From the NCBI GenBank assembly GCA_002698425.1, contig NZXU01000097.1, forward strand, positions 1-50,510: a DNA stretch of 50,510 nt. The letters run 5' to 3'. The position numbers and the translations under genes are program-made. This document shows positions 8,584 to 17,453 of this stretch, one piece after another. The stretch comes from Ahrensia sp. (lineage in GTDB: Bacteria > Pseudomonadota > Alphaproteobacteria > Rhizobiales > Rhizobiaceae). Positions within the stretch are counted from its first letter, which is position 1, and each line of letters starts with the position of its first letter. The notes beneath the pieces are model-generated. The model had not been told where the DNA came from. It did not search any database and saw nothing but the letters and a program-made list of their open reading frames with translations.

Positions 8584-9993
8584 TCAGCCTGCGGCCAAAG
8601 CGGCCAAAATCCGCGCCCAGGAGCGCTGGCCCTTGTGGTAGCTCTTGAGCGCGTATTTCTCGTTGGGCGAATGGATGCGGTCGTCGGCGAGGCCAAAGCC
8701 GACAAGGACGGAGTCCATGCCGAGCATGGTCTGGAAATCGCCGACGACGGGGATCGAGCCGCCCATGCCGATCATCACGGCCGGGTTGGACCATTCGTCC
8801 GACAGCGCGTCCTTGGCCTTCTGCAGGACGGGGGAATCATAGGGAAGCTGGATGCCCGGCGAGCCGCCATGTTCGTGGAAGGACACGGTGCAGTCGGCGG
8901 GGATGCGCGAGCGGACGAATTCGCGGAAATTCTCGCGGATCGCATCCGGGTCCTGCTTGCCGACGAGGCGGAAGGAGACCTTCGCCGAGGCCTTGGCCGC
9001 GATGACGGTCTTGAACCCCTCGCCCGTATAACCGCCGATGATGCCGTTGACCTCGGCCGTCGGGCGCGCCCATGTGAGTTCGAGGACGGAACGGCCCTTT
9101 TCGCCCGACGGGAGCGCCAGACCGATTTCGCCGAGGAATTTCTCCGCCGTCTGGCCGAGGCCTTCCCACTGGTCGAGTATTTCCTTAGGCGTTTCCTCGA
9201 CGCCGTCATAGAAATTTGGGATCGTCACCTTGCCGTCGGCGTCATGCATGTCGGCGAGGATCTTCGACAGGATGTGGATCGGATTCGCCGCCGCGCCGCC
9301 GAAATAGCCGGAATGAAGGTCGCGGTCGGCGGCCTGGACGGTGATCTCCTCGCCGACGAGGCCGCGCAGGCCCGTCGAGATCGCCGGCGTGTTGGCGTCC
9401 CACATGGAGGTGTCGCAGACCAGCGCGAAATCGGCCTTCAGTTCCTCCGCATTCGCGTCGAGAAAGGGCTTCAGCGAGGCCGAACCGGATTCTTCCTCAC
9501 CCTCGAACAGGATCGTCACCTTGCAGGGCAGGTCGCCATGGATTTCCTTGTAGGCGCGGCAGGCCTCCAGGAAGGTCATCAGCTGGCCCTTGTCGTCGGC
9601 GGTGCCGCGGCCGGTGATGATCTTGGCGCCGTCCAGGCCGTTCTTGACGGCCGGCTTGAACGGGTCGGTGTCCCACAATTCGATCGGATCGACCGGCTGC
9701 ACGTCGTAATGGCCGTAGAAGAGCACATGCGGGGCGCCGGCAGTAGCGCCGTCGTGATGGGCGACGACCATCGGATGGCCGGGCGTGTCGCGCACGGACG
9801 CCTCGAAGCCGATGTCGGTCAATTGCGCGACAAGCCATTCGGCCGCCTTGCGGCAATCGGCGGCATAGCCCGGATCGGTGGAAATGGAGGGAATGCGGAC
9901 AAGTTCGAAGACCCGCATCAGGCTGTCGGCGAGGTTCTCGTCGATACGCTTGAGGACGGGATCGAGTGCCAGGCCGGCGGTCGCGCTGCTCAT
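8584..9993 (-). CDS. M20 family metallo-dipeptidase
   Basis: A 469-residue zinc peptidase of the M20 dipeptidase group (PepV/carnosinase-like). Metal and catalytic motifs are FYGHYDVQPVDP, GRGTADDKGQ (bridging Asp), EGEEESGS (catalytic Glu pair) and the dimerisation-domain segment TGLRGLVGEE. No signal peptide is visible, so it probably acts on small peptides in the cytoplasm. ATG 9993 follows TGGAGG on the minus strand. Upstream lie two terminator-like hairpins that should isolate it from transcription coming from the right, so its own promoter must lie between about 9994 and 10078. Family confident, substrate unknown. Confidence 0.93.
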   Translation of the reverse strand: MSSATAGLALDPVLKRIDENLADSLMRVFELVRIPSISTDPGYAADCRKAAEWLVAQLTDIGFEASVRDTPGHPMVVAHHDGATAGAPHVLFYGHYDVQPVDPIELWDTDPFKPAVKNGLDGAKIITGRGTADDKGQLMTFLEACRAYKEIHGDLPCKVTILFEGEEESGSASLKPFLDANAEELKADFALVCDTSMWDANTPAISTGLRGLVGEEITVQAADRDLHSGYFGGAAANPIHILSKILADMHDADGKVTIPNFYDGVEETPKEILDQWEGLGQTAEKFLGEIGLALPSGEKGRSVLELTWARPTAEVNGIIGGYTGEGFKTVIAAKASAKVSFRLVGKQDPDAIRENFREFVRSRIPADCTVSFHEHGGSPGIQLPYDSPVLQKAKDALSDEWSNPAVMIGMGGSIPVVGDFQTMLGMDSVLVGFGLADDRIHSPNEKYALKSYHKGQRSWARILAALAAG

Positions 9994-10078
9994 GAAGTGC
10001 CTCCAGGAAGGGAATCGCTCTGTTCACCCGTTCCTGCGCGCAAGCCGCGGCGATGTAAAGACAGCCTTTTCGCAGCGC

Positions 10079-10235
10079 AAAAATAAAAGCCGCCGTGTGG
10101 AGGTCACACACGGCGGCGATGCGAAAAGTTCCAAAAAGTGGCAGCCTGGAGAGGGGGATTAGGCTGCCACCTGTCCGGATCGGCGGGGGACGGGCCTTAG
10201 CCGGACATCGGCGAAATGTACCGATTAAGCAAATA
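10079..10235 (-). ncRNA. Candidate small RNA with three C-rich-loop hairpins (anti-Shine-Dalgarno type)
   Basis: Read on the minus strand, three hairpins follow one another. First, TGTCCGG/CCGGACA (10207-10172) with a loop containing GTCCCCC. Second, a 10-bp stem GTGGCAGCCT/AGGCTGCCAC (10170-10139) with loop AATCCCCCTCTCC, followed by TTTTT. Third, a 10-bp stem GCCGCCGTGT/ACACGGCGGC (10117-10089) with a loop containing CCTCC, followed by TTTTATTTTT as a strong terminator. This layout recalls rhizobial trans-acting sRNAs of the alpha-r14 (NfeR1) type, which display anti-Shine-Dalgarno C-rich loops. The 5' end is estimated. The alternative is a leader with tandem terminators, but the dipeptidase gene begins only after the last terminator. 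Confidence 0.5.
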
Positions 10236-10301
10236 ATCCATATGAGTGTGGCACAAAAACGGCAGCGATAGCGCCTGTGCAAAAGCCGGATACAATGGGT
10301 G

Positions 10302-10334
10302 ATCGGTTAACCCAACGGGTACATAAGTACCGAT
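10302..10334. repeat. Overlapping short palindromes in promoter region
   Basis: ATCGGT at 10302-10307 pairs with ACCGAT at 10329-10334. Inside lie the perfect palindrome GGTTAACC (10305-10312), the pair ACCC/GGGT (10310-10320) and GGTAC-ATAA-GTACC (10318-10331). They cannot all form at once, which fits either a regulator-binding site or alternative leader structures. Confidence 0.4.
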
Positions 10335-10472
10335 GGAACGGGCTTTTTCGCTTATACATGCCCGGTCCCGCCGTATTTGCGGCGTTACAGCATGCAAGAA
10401 CAAGTGAGCGCCCGACCCACGATTTTCCTTGAGGAACAGGGGCCGGCGACGCTTCAAGGGTTCAGAGGATTC

Positions 10473-10488
10473 GGGCGCGAAAGCGCCC
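10473..10488 (+). promoter_or_regulatory. GAAA-tetraloop hairpin in leader of the GlmS-like gene
   Basis: GGGCGC-GAAA-GCGCCC is a perfect 6-bp stem with a stable GNRA loop ending 28 bases before the ATG at 10517. It may be part of a structured 5' leader. It shows no resemblance to the glmS ribozyme that I can recognise. Confidence 0.35.
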
Positions 10489-10516
10489 TCGCCGGGATCA
10501 ATCGGGGACTTTCGAC

Positions 10517-13500
10517 ATGTGCGGTATCGCGGGATTCGTAACGAACAGCTTCGACACGCAAGGAGCGGGCACCGACTGGCTCGAACAGCTCAGCGACGAG
10601 GTGACCGCCGCACCGGCCGGGCTCGACGCGACCGCGACGCTGCAATCCGCGGTGACGATGCTGCAGGATCGCTTCTCCGAATTGATGTCTTTCGCGACAT
10701 CGGAAAAGATCGCCTTCGACGCAGGTTTCCGCGCCCGGGTGGCGGCGCTGGCCGACGCTTTCAAGGCGCAGACGGTGGCGCTGACGGATCTATCGAAGAA
10801 GGGCCGCACCGATCTCGACCCGCTGATCGAGAGCCTGCGCGACTATGAATGGCAGTTGCGCGAGGAACTGATCGCACAGACCGGCGAGGCGATCGCGCTG
10901 ATCCCGGCCGATCTCGCAACGCCGTCGGGCCATGCCTCAAAGGTGGCGCTGACGACCGAACATGTGCTGCGCGCGATCGACCGGCTGGAAGTGCGCGGGC
11001 GCGACAGCGCCGGCATCGCCGTGCAGATCCAGGTGCCAGGCGACGTCCTCGAGGCGCTGGACGGCGATAGCGCCGCGGCGTTCGCGGACCGGCGCGCCTC
11101 TGTGCATGCCGGCCATCTGTCGGTCTATGTGCATGAGAATGGCGGCGGCACGGCGACGCTGACCTTCGTCTACAAGACGGCGAACCTCGTCGGTAAGCTC
11201 GGCGACAATGGCGCGGCGCTGCGCGCGGCGATCCGCGAGGACCGTCTGCTGTGGACGCTGGCGAGGGACGCGATGCGCGCCAGCGTGCTGTCGCATACGC
11301 GCTGGGCGTCGCATGGCGTGATCTCGGTCGCCAACTGCCACCCGCACAATCCCTCGCTGTCGCAGGACGAGAGCGGACTGGCCGGCGTATCGCTCGGCTC
11401 GATGTACGCGCTCAATGGCGATGTGGACAACCATGTCGAGCTCGTCGCCGAACTGGTGACCAACCGGCAGATGGCGATCGATCCGACGATCACCACGGAC
11501 GCCAAGATCATCCCGATCGCGCATCGCTCGGCCGGCGCGGAAGCCGGCGACCTGCTCGACCGCTACCGGACCGCGATCCGCCGTCTCGACGGCTCCATCG
11601 CGGTCGGCTGCATCGACCCGTCGCGCCCCGGCGAAGCCTTCCTGGCGCAGAAGGGCTCCGGACAGGGCCTGCACGCGGCGCGGCTCGCCGACGGCTGGAT
11701 GTTCGCCTCGGAAGTCTACGGCCTCTGCAACGTGGCGCGTTCCTCCTACAACCTCGCCCGCTCGGTGGCGGGCGGCTCGGTGATCCTTCTTGCCGGCGAC
11801 CGCGACGAACCGGAAATGCGCGGCGTCTCGGACGGCGCGCCCGCGGCGATCAAGCCGGACCCGATCCAGATCTTCGCGCGCGACATCTATCGCGGCCAGT
11901 TCGATTTCTATCTCGAGAAGGAAATCCATGACGGGCCGGAAAGCGTCGCCAAGACGTTGCGAGGCCGCTACCGCCGCGACGGCGGACTGATCGCCTTCGA
12001 CGACCTGCCGACCGATATCTGGGCCTCGATGCGCAAGGCCGTGGCGCGCGGCGTCGCCCGCATCTATGTGATCGGCCAGGGCACGGCCGGCGTCGCGGCC
12101 GTCGGCATCGCGGACCTGATCGAAAAGGCGCTCGGCCACGACACGGAACTCGACATCCCGGTGATCGCGCTACGGTCGTCGGAAATGTCGGCCGAGATCG
12201 AGACCTACGACTTCCGCAACTCGCTGGTGATCGCCGTGTCGCAGTCGGGCACGACGACGGACACGAACCGCGCCGTCGACCTCGCCCGCGAGCGCGGCGC
12301 GCTGATCCACGCCATCGTCAACCGGCGCAATTCCGACCTGGTGCGCAAGGCGGATTCGGTTCTGTTCACCTCCGACGGGCGCGACGTCGAAATGTCGGTT
12401 GCCTCGACCAAGGCGTTCTATTCGCAGCTGACTGCGGGCAAGCTGACGGCGCTGTTCCTCGCCGATGCGCTGAACGCGATGACCGATGTGGAGATCGCCT
12501 ACGAGATGGGCGAATTGGAGCGGCTGCCGGAACTGATCGCGCAGGTGCTCGGCATGGAGGACCTCATTGCCGAATGCGCCCGGTCCTTTGCGCCGCAGGC
12601 CCGCTACTGGGCGGTGACCGGCTCGGGCGTGAACCATATTGCGGCGCTGGAAATCCGCATCAAGCTGTCGGAGCTTTGCTACAAGTCGATCCCGGTCGAC
12701 TACACGGAAGACAAGAAGCATATCGACCTGTCGACGGAGCCGCTGACGCTGGTCGTGGCCAACGATTTGCCGGGCGATCTGGTCGGCGACGTGGTCAAGG
12801 AAGTGGCGATCTTCAAGGCGCATAACGGACGGCCGATCGTGTTCGCCACGGAAGGCGCCGACGCGCAGGCCTTCGAGGAATATGCCGAGCGGGTGATCCC
12901 GCTGCCGAAAATCGGCGGCGACCTCGCTTTCGTGCTGGCGACCGTGGCAGGCCACATGTTCGGCTTCCACGCGGCGCGCGCCATCGACCGGGCGGCGCAG
13001 CTTCTGAAGGTGGTGCTCGCCGATCTCGGCCATGTGGCGATGGACGATCCGCAGGCCGACCGCGCGGCGCTTCTCGAAAAGCTCGACGCTTTCATCGACG
13101 AGGGCGCGGCGGGCGCGTTCAATTCCGGTCTTGGCGCGAGCGATCTCGCCATGCTGGCGAAGCTCGGCCGCAATCTCGGCCGGGCGACCGATGCGGCCAC
13201 GGCGCGCGCGGTGGCGGCCGAGGCGCTCGGCGCGGTACGCCACACATTCGAAGAAACCTCGCGGCCGATCGACACGATCCGCCACCAGGCCAAGACCGTC
13301 ACGGTCGGCACCAGCCGCCCGGAGGACGCGCTGTCGGCCTCGATCCGCGAGGCGCTGGCGACGCTCGGCGTGTCGGAATCGCGGCTGACGTTCGACAATC
13401 GCAAGGTTCTGGCGACGGTGTCGCGGCTGATCGACGAGATCGAGTGGACCGCGCAGCTCCATGTCGAGCAGACGCGGGAAGGCACGCGGGTGAAGCTGGC

Positions 13501-13900
13501 CGGCGCCGCGCCGTCGGCGGCGCTGGAACCCTATGGCAAGCCCTCGAGCCCGCTTGGCGTCATCGGGTCGGCGCTGGACGATCACGGCGTGCATGCCGGC
13601 TTCCTCGGCGACGCCGCGGTGCTGGCGGTGCCGGTCAACAACGCCTCCTATTCGGAAGTCGATTCGCTGGTCTGTTTCGCGGTGAAGCTGCAGGCGCATG
13701 CCTCGCGCGAACAGAAGACGGCGGCGATGGGCGCGCTCGGCACCTACAAGCCGGTGCTGCGCGAATGGGAACAGTCCTTCGGCGAGGACGCCGCAAGCGC
13801 GCTGGCCCGCCAGATCGCACGCGAGAAGCCGGAAAATATCGTCTTTCGTCCGAAGGTGCTCGACCCGTCGCTCAGCCAGGACGAACGCCAGAGCGCCTGA
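10517..13900 (+). CDS. Giant GlmS-like amidotransferase-SIS protein (1127 aa)
   Basis: Related to glucosamine-6-phosphate synthase, which makes GlcN-6-P from fructose-6-P and glutamine. It starts MCGIAGF, placing the class II amidotransferase cysteine at residue 2. About 135 residues with no GlmS counterpart follow before the fold resumes at residue 148 (EHVLRAIDRLEVRGRDSAG). Then come SHTRWASHG near 260 and the oxyanion pair N300-G301. Two SIS domains follow (SQSGTTTDTNRA near 577; the second includes KLSELCYKSIPVDYTEDKKH). QAKTVTVG at 924-931 matches the GlmS C-tail and its catalytic Lys, but another 196 residues come after it. Normal GlmS has about 608 residues. Start ATG follows GGGGAC. 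It may make GlcN-6-P or aminate another sugar phosphate; no second glmS is in the window. Confidence 0.85.
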   Translation: MCGIAGFVTNSFDTQGAGTDWLEQLSDEVTAAPAGLDATATLQSAVTMLQDRFSELMSFATSEKIAFDAGFRARVAALADAFKAQTVALTDLSKKGRTDLDPLIESLRDYEWQLREELIAQTGEAIALIPADLATPSGHASKVALTTEHVLRAIDRLEVRGRDSAGIAVQIQVPGDVLEALDGDSAAAFADRRASVHAGHLSVYVHENGGGTATLTFVYKTANLVGKLGDNGAALRAAIREDRLLWTLARDAMRASVLSHTRWASHGVISVANCHPHNPSLSQDESGLAGVSLGSMYALNGDVDNHVELVAELVTNRQMAIDPTITTDAKIIPIAHRSAGAEAGDLLDRYRTAIRRLDGSIAVGCIDPSRPGEAFLAQKGSGQGLHAARLADGWMFASEVYGLCNVARSSYNLARSVAGGSVILLAGDRDEPEMRGVSDGAPAAIKPDPIQIFARDIYRGQFDFYLEKEIHDGPESVAKTLRGRYRRDGGLIAFDDLPTDIWASMRKAVARGVARIYVIGQGTAGVAAVGIADLIEKALGHDTELDIPVIALRSSEMSAEIETYDFRNSLVIAVSQSGTTTDTNRAVDLARERGALIHAIVNRRNSDLVRKADSVLFTSDGRDVEMSVASTKAFYSQLTAGKLTALFLADALNAMTDVEIAYEMGELERLPELIAQVLGMEDLIAECARSFAPQARYWAVTGSGVNHIAALEIRIKLSELCYKSIPVDYTEDKKHIDLSTEPLTLVVANDLPGDLVGDVVKEVAIFKAHNGRPIVFATEGADAQAFEEYAERVIPLPKIGGDLAFVLATVAGHMFGFHAARAIDRAAQLLKVVLADLGHVAMDDPQADRAALLEKLDAFIDEGAAGAFNSGLGASDLAMLAKLGRNLGRATDAATARAVAAEALGAVRHTFEETSRPIDTIRHQAKTVTVGTSRPEDALSASIREALATLGVSESRLTFDNRKVLATVSRLIDEIEWTAQLHVEQTREGTRVKLAGAAPSAALEPYGKPSSPLGVIGSALDDHGVHAGFLGDAAVLAVPVNNASYSEVDSLVCFAVKLQAHASREQKTAAMGALGTYKPVLREWEQSFGEDAASALARQIAREKPENIVFRPKVLDPSLSQDERQSA

Positions 13901-13903
13901 CGC

Positions 13904-14857
13904 TCACTCGAAAACGATGCGGGGAAAATAGAACGACACGACCCAATTGGGTGCGTCGACGACCTCGCTGATGCGCAGATCGCCGCAGACCGAACAGAGC
14001 AGATAGGCGTCTTCCGGGGAGAGGCCGCGCGAACGGCTCAGATGATCGATCATGCCGGAGACGGCGTCGCGGGCGGCCGTCATCAGGTCGGGGCCGACGC
14101 CGGTAGTGGCCTCGTAGCCCTTGGCGTCGAGATGTCGCGTGACCGGGCCGGGCGTCGAGAAGCGCGGAAAGGCCGGCGCGCCGCCCTTCACCAGATCGAG
14201 CGTGACCGTGATGTCCATGGCGCTTTCGATCGCGGTGCCGCAGACCTCGCCGTCGCCCTGGGCGGCATGGGTATCGCCGACCGAGAAGAGCGCGCCGGCG
14301 ACCTCGACCGGCAGATAGAGTTCCGTGCCCGCCGCCATGTCGCGAATATCCATGTTGCCGCCGGTGCGGCGCGGCGGAATGATGTCGTGGCACCCCGGTT
14401 CGGCGAGCGCCACGCCGATCGTGCCGGCGAAGGGCTTCAGCGGCACGCTGGCATGGGTGTTGAAGACTCCCGGCGTCTTCGCGGTCCGATCATAATCCCA
14501 GAGATGCAGGCGCGGCGCGGTGAACTGGTCGGCGAGCAGGCCGAAGCCCGGAATGATGGCGCTCCAGCCGAAGCCCGAGGGCGCAAAGTCGCGGATCGTT
14601 ACCTTCAGCGCATCGCCCGGCTCCGCGCCGTCGACGAAGACGGGGCCGGTGACCGGATTGACCCCGGCCGGGTCCATCCTCGCGATATCGGCGGCGGTGC
14701 TGCCCGGCTTGTAGTGGCCGCCGGCGGCGTCGAGGCATTGCAGCGTCAGGGTCTCGCCCGGCGCGACGGTCGTCACCGGCTCGAGCGCATTGTCCCAGCC
14801 GCAATGATGGTGGGCGGAGTGAATGGTCCGCCAAGGCGTCGAATGCGCGTCACTCAT
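13904..14857 (-). CDS. Acetamidase/formamidase family protein
   Basis: A 317-residue member of the FmdA/AmdA family, which hydrolyses formamide or short aliphatic amides to the acid and ammonia. Family features are the N-terminal HHHCGWDNALEPV, the segment GDTHAAQGDGEVCGTAIE, and SVCGDLRISEVVDAPN near the C-terminus. The frame stays open back to 15223, but that part is only the shadow of bfr; ATG 14857 follows GGCGG and lies eight bases after the bfr stop. Convergent with the GlmS-like gene, three bases apart. Co-transcription with bfd-bfr is likely from spacing, though the functional link is not obvious. Exact amide substrate unknown. Confidence 0.9.
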   Translation of the reverse strand: MSDAHSTPWRTIHSAHHHCGWDNALEPVTTVAPGETLTLQCLDAAGGHYKPGSTAADIARMDPAGVNPVTGPVFVDGAEPGDALKVTIRDFAPSGFGWSAIIPGFGLLADQFTAPRLHLWDYDRTAKTPGVFNTHASVPLKPFAGTIGVALAEPGCHDIIPPRRTGGNMDIRDMAAGTELYLPVEVAGALFSVGDTHAAQGDGEVCGTAIESAMDITVTLDLVKGGAPAFPRFSTPGPVTRHLDAKGYEATTGVGPDLMTAARDAVSGMIDHLSRSRGLSPEDAYLLCSVCGDLRISEVVDAPNWVVSFYFPRIVFE

Positions 14858-14865
14858 GCCGCCGG

Positions 14866-15351
14866 TCAGTCCGCCTCGTCGGCGGAGCGGGCGTTCAACA
14901 GGGCGTATTTCTCCACGCCGAGACTGTCGCAGAGATCGATCTGCGTTTCGAGGAAATCGATATGGCCCTCCTCGTCCGCGATGAGCTTCTCGAACAGCGC
15001 CTTCGAAACATAATCGCCCTCGGCGTGGCAGACATCGCGCGCCTCGCGATAGAGCCCGCGCGCCTCGTATTCGGCGCGCAGATCGGCATCGAGCACCTCG
15101 CGGACGGTCTCGCCGATCATCAGCGGATTGAGATGCTGCAGGTTGGGATGGCCTTCCAGGAAGATGATCCGCACGATCAGCTGGTCGGCATGCTCCATCT
15201 CCTCGATGGATTCCTCGCGCCATTTGCCGGCCATCTTGCCGTATCCCCAGTCATCCAGCAGCCGGTAGTGGAGCCAGAACTGGCTGGAGGCGGTGAGCTC
15301 GTGCTTCAGCGCCTTGTTGAGATAGTCGACGACTTTCTCGCTTCCCTTCAT
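14866..15351 (-). CDS. bfr: Bacterioferritin
   Basis: Iron-storage protein of 161 residues forming a 24-subunit shell that oxidises Fe(II) and stores Fe(III). All ferroxidase ligands are at the classical positions: Glu18, Glu51, His54, Glu94, Glu127 and His130. Met52, the axial ligand of the inter-subunit heme, is also present, so this is the heme-binding type. ATG 15351 follows GAGGAGAC; the frame extends further upstream only as a shadow of bfd. The start overlaps the bfd stop as ATGA, suggesting translational coupling. Iron control through Irr or RirA would be usual in this group, but I saw no clear operator upstream. Confidence 0.97.
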   Translation of the reverse strand: MKGSEKVVDYLNKALKHELTASSQFWLHYRLLDDWGYGKMAGKWREESIEEMEHADQLIVRIIFLEGHPNLQHLNPLMIGETVREVLDADLRAEYEARGLYREARDVCHAEGDYVSKALFEKLIADEEGHIDFLETQIDLCDSLGVEKYALLNARSADEAD

Positions 15352-15590
15352 TTCAGTCTCCTCGGAATATCCTGACCGCGCAGAATATTCTCCTTCACGA
15401 TGATATCCGCCGCCAGGATGCTGATGCGGCGGGTCAGAAGCGGCGAGCAATCGGTGCAATCCGGCGTCTTGCCGAGAAAGCGATAGACCCGGTTGAGCGT
15501 GATCGGCGCCTTCGGGTTCTCCGCGACCAGAGCGCGGACCGCATCGCGCAGATCGTTCTGGCGGATGACGCAACACGAACACAGGATCAT
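15348..15590 (-). CDS. bfd: Bacterioferritin-associated ferredoxin
   Basis: Small [2Fe-2S] protein of 80 residues that passes electrons to bacterioferritin so that stored iron can be released as Fe(II). The cluster ligands follow the Bfd pattern: Cys-x-Cys near the N-terminus (MILCSCCVI) and a Cys-x2-Cys pair later (PDCTDC). ATG 15590 has AAGGA nine bases upstream; another ATG at 15599 sits directly on that site and is less likely. It ends inside the first codons of bfr (ATGA overlap), the usual bfd-bfr pairing. Confidence 0.9.
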   Translation of the reverse strand: MILCSCCVIRQNDLRDAVRALVAENPKAPITLNRVYRFLGKTPDCTDCSPLLTRRISILAADIIVKENILRGQDIPRRLK

Positions 15591-15677
15591 TGGCCGCATT
15601 CCTTAAAACGGACGATCCGGCCAGGGCCGGCAGGCGGCATTGTCGGCGATCCGCTTCGCGGTGGCAATGCTGCGAGC

Positions 15678-16463
15678 CTAGCTGCGGGCATGCCCCCGTT
15701 CGCGCATCGCGGCGCGTTCCAGCATGTATTTCTCCGCCTCAATCATGTGATCATGCATGATGGCGCGCGCCTGTTCCGCGTCGCCGGCCTTGATCGAGCG
15801 GAGCAGCCGGACCTGATAATGCAGGCCAGTTTCACGCAGTTCCGGGTTGGATTCGCGGTAGATCTCGCGGCAAACGGTCATGTCGCGCAGCAGGCTGAGG
15901 AGAAAGACCGCGGTGAAGCCCAGCAGCCGGTTCGGCGTGGCGCGGGCGAGTTCGGCGTGGAAATCGAGCTCGGCAAGGCGCTGGCGGTATTCCTCCTCGG
16001 CTGTCTTCGGCTCGGCCTCGTAGAGCCGGATGGTCGATTGCAGCGCCTCGAACGCCTCGCTCGACAGTTTTTCGCGGGCGGCCGACGCCGCAAGCTCCGG
16101 CTCGATCAGCTTGCGGATGGCGTAGATGTCGGCAATGGACGCCGGCTCGAACAGGAAGAGGTTGTCGAGCATGCGCAAGGCATTGTCCGGCGCGATGGCG
16201 GTGACGAAAATTCCGCCGCCCGGACCGGTCTTGGAGGCGATCAACCCCTGGAATTCGAGCAGCTTCAGGGCTTCGCGCAGGGTCCCCCGCGAGATCTTCA
16301 GCGTTTCGGGATCGAGCCAGTCGGCGGGCACGCGATCGCCCGGCACGAGACCCGATTCCATGATGCGGTCGCGAATCGTGTCGGCTGCGATGTCCGGGCG
16401 CTTGCGGCGTCGCGGCAGCGACGGCACCATCAGCGCGGCAGCCCTTTCGGCGTTCTCCCCCAT
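15678..16463 (-). CDS. GntR/FadR-family transcriptional regulator with FCD domain
   Basis: A 261-residue regulator. Residues 25-90 form the winged helix-turn-helix ([37 protein letters not shown]), followed by an all-helical FCD ligand-binding domain with typical Asp/His positions ([17 protein letters not shown] and a C-terminal [11 protein letters not shown]). It is the last gene of the peptide-type ABC transporter operon, six bases after the ATPase gene, so it probably controls that operon and perhaps the divergent amidohydrolase in response to the imported compound (inference). ATG 16463 has a weak ribosome site; M12 at 16430 is an alternative start. Confidence 0.9.
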   Translation of the reverse strand: MGENAERAAALMVPSLPRRRKRPDIAADTIRDRIMESGLVPGDRVPADWLDPETLKISRGTLREALKLLEFQGLIASKTGPGGGIFVTAIAPDNALRMLDNLFLFEPASIADIYAIRKLIEPELAASAAREKLSSEAFEALQSTIRLYEAEPKTAEEEYRQRLAELDFHAELARATPNRLLGFTAVFLLSLLRDMTVCREIYRESNPELRETGLHYQVRLLRSIKAGDAEQARAIMHDHMIEAEKYMLERAAMRERGHARS

Positions 16464-16469
16464 CTTTCG

Positions 16470-17453
16470 TCAGCGCCCTTCATGCGGGTGGAAACAAGCC
16501 GCCCGGTGACCCTCCTCGCCGCCAATGCCCTCCAGAGGCGGCATCTGCTCGTTACACTTATCGGTATGGCGCGGGCAACGGGCATAGAAAGCGCAGCCGG
16601 GCGGCGGGTTGTAGGGATCGGGCAGTTCGGTGTTCGCGTCCTCGGCGATCAGCGAGCGGCGGCCCGGGGCGGGCGCCGACTTCAACAGGAGATGCGTGTA
16701 GGGATGGCGCGGTTCGCGGAACACCGTGCGCCCTTCGCCGATCTCGACGACACGGCCGAAATACATCACCGCGACGCGGTCGCTGACGCTTTCGACGACC
16801 GAGAGGTCGTGGCTGATGAAGACATAGGTCAGGCCGAAGCGGGCCTTCAGATCGTCGAGGATGTTGAGCACTTGCGCCTGCACCGAGACATCGAGCGCGG
16901 AGACCGGCTCGTCGAGGACGATGAGCCTGGGATCGGCGGCGAGCGCGCGGGCGATGCCGATGCGCTGCGCCTGACCGCCGGAAAATTCGTGCGGGTAGCG
17001 CTCGAGGAATTCAGGCGCGAGATTGACCGCGTCCATCAGTTCGATCAGCCGCCGCTCGCGCGCCGCCTTGTCGAGCTTCAGGAGATGTATCAGCGGCGCT
17101 TCGAGGATGGTCCGGATCGTCTTCCTCGGATTGAGCGAGGCGACGGGATCCTGGAAGACATATTGGACCTCGCGCGACAGGCGACGCAGGTCGTGACCGG
17201 CCTCGGCGACGATGTCGCGCCCGTCGAAGACGATGCGGCCGCCGGTCGGCGCGTCGAGACCGACGATCATGCGCGCCAGCGTGGACTTGCCGCAGCCGGA
17301 TTCGCCGACGACGCCGAGCGTCTCGCCCTTGTGGACTTCCAGCGTGACATCCTGGACGGCGTGGACCGCCGGCTTCGGCTGGCCGAACAGGGTGCGGCCG
17401 CCGCCGAAGACGCGCTCGGCCTTTTCGATGGAGAGGAGCGGCGCGTCAGACAT
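16470..17453 (-). CDS. Oligopeptide/dipeptide ABC transporter ATP-binding protein (DppF/OppF type)
   Basis: A 327-residue ATPase subunit that powers import. It has Walker [11 protein letters not shown]-loop [11 protein letters not shown], signature LSGGQAQR, Walker B LIVLDEP and the H-loop FISHDLSV. The C-terminal oligopeptide/dipeptide extension contains the Cys-rich motif [14 protein letters not shown] typical of this subgroup. It overlaps the upstream fusion gene by eight bases, indicating one operon. It would pair with the ATPase half of the fusion protein as the second nucleotide-binding domain. Confidence 0.95.
   Translation of the reverse strand: MSDAPLLSIEKAERVFGGGRTLFGQPKPAVHAVQDVTLEVHKGETLGVVGESGCGKSTLARMIVGLDAPTGGRIVFDGRDIVAEAGHDLRRLSREVQYVFQDPVASLNPRKTIRTILEAPLIHLLKLDKAARERRLIELMDAVNLAPEFLERYPHEFSGGQAQRIGIARALAADPRLIVLDEPVSALDVSVQAQVLNILDDLKARFGLTYVFISHDLSVVESVSDRVAVMYFGRVVEIGEGRTVFREPRHPYTHLLLKSAPAPGRRSLIAEDANTELPDPYNPPPGCAFYARCPRHTDKCNEQMPPLEGIGGEEGHRAACFHPHEGR

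Larger units (their letters stand above)
9994..10516. other. Intergenic region between divergent dipeptidase and GlmS-like genes
   Basis: This 523-base gap holds the candidate minus-strand sRNA (10079-10235), a cluster of short palindromes at 10302-10334, and a GNRA-type hairpin GGGCGC-GAAA-GCGCCC at 10473-10488, 28 bases before the GlmS-like start. The region 10235-10470 is more AT-rich than its surroundings and probably contains promoters in both directions. An 86-codon minus-strand frame here has no recognisable product. Confidence 0.5.

Noticed and set aside
10197..10457. 86-codon minus-strand frame ending MDYLLNRYISPMSG as a leader peptide gene
   Set aside because: No ribosome site at a suitable Met and no recognisable product. 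The downstream hairpins fit an sRNA better, although a short leader peptide cannot be fully excluded.
10235..10516. glmS ribozyme or a known riboswitch upstream of the GlmS-like gene
   Set aside because: The only clear elements are a short GNRA hairpin and palindromes; no ribozyme core was recognised and such ribozymes are mostly from Gram-positive bacteria.
13904..15223. Acetamidase gene with a 120-residue N-terminal extension
   Set aside because: The extra part is an out-of-frame reading of bfr; the family start MSDAHSTPW at 14857 has a ribosome site.
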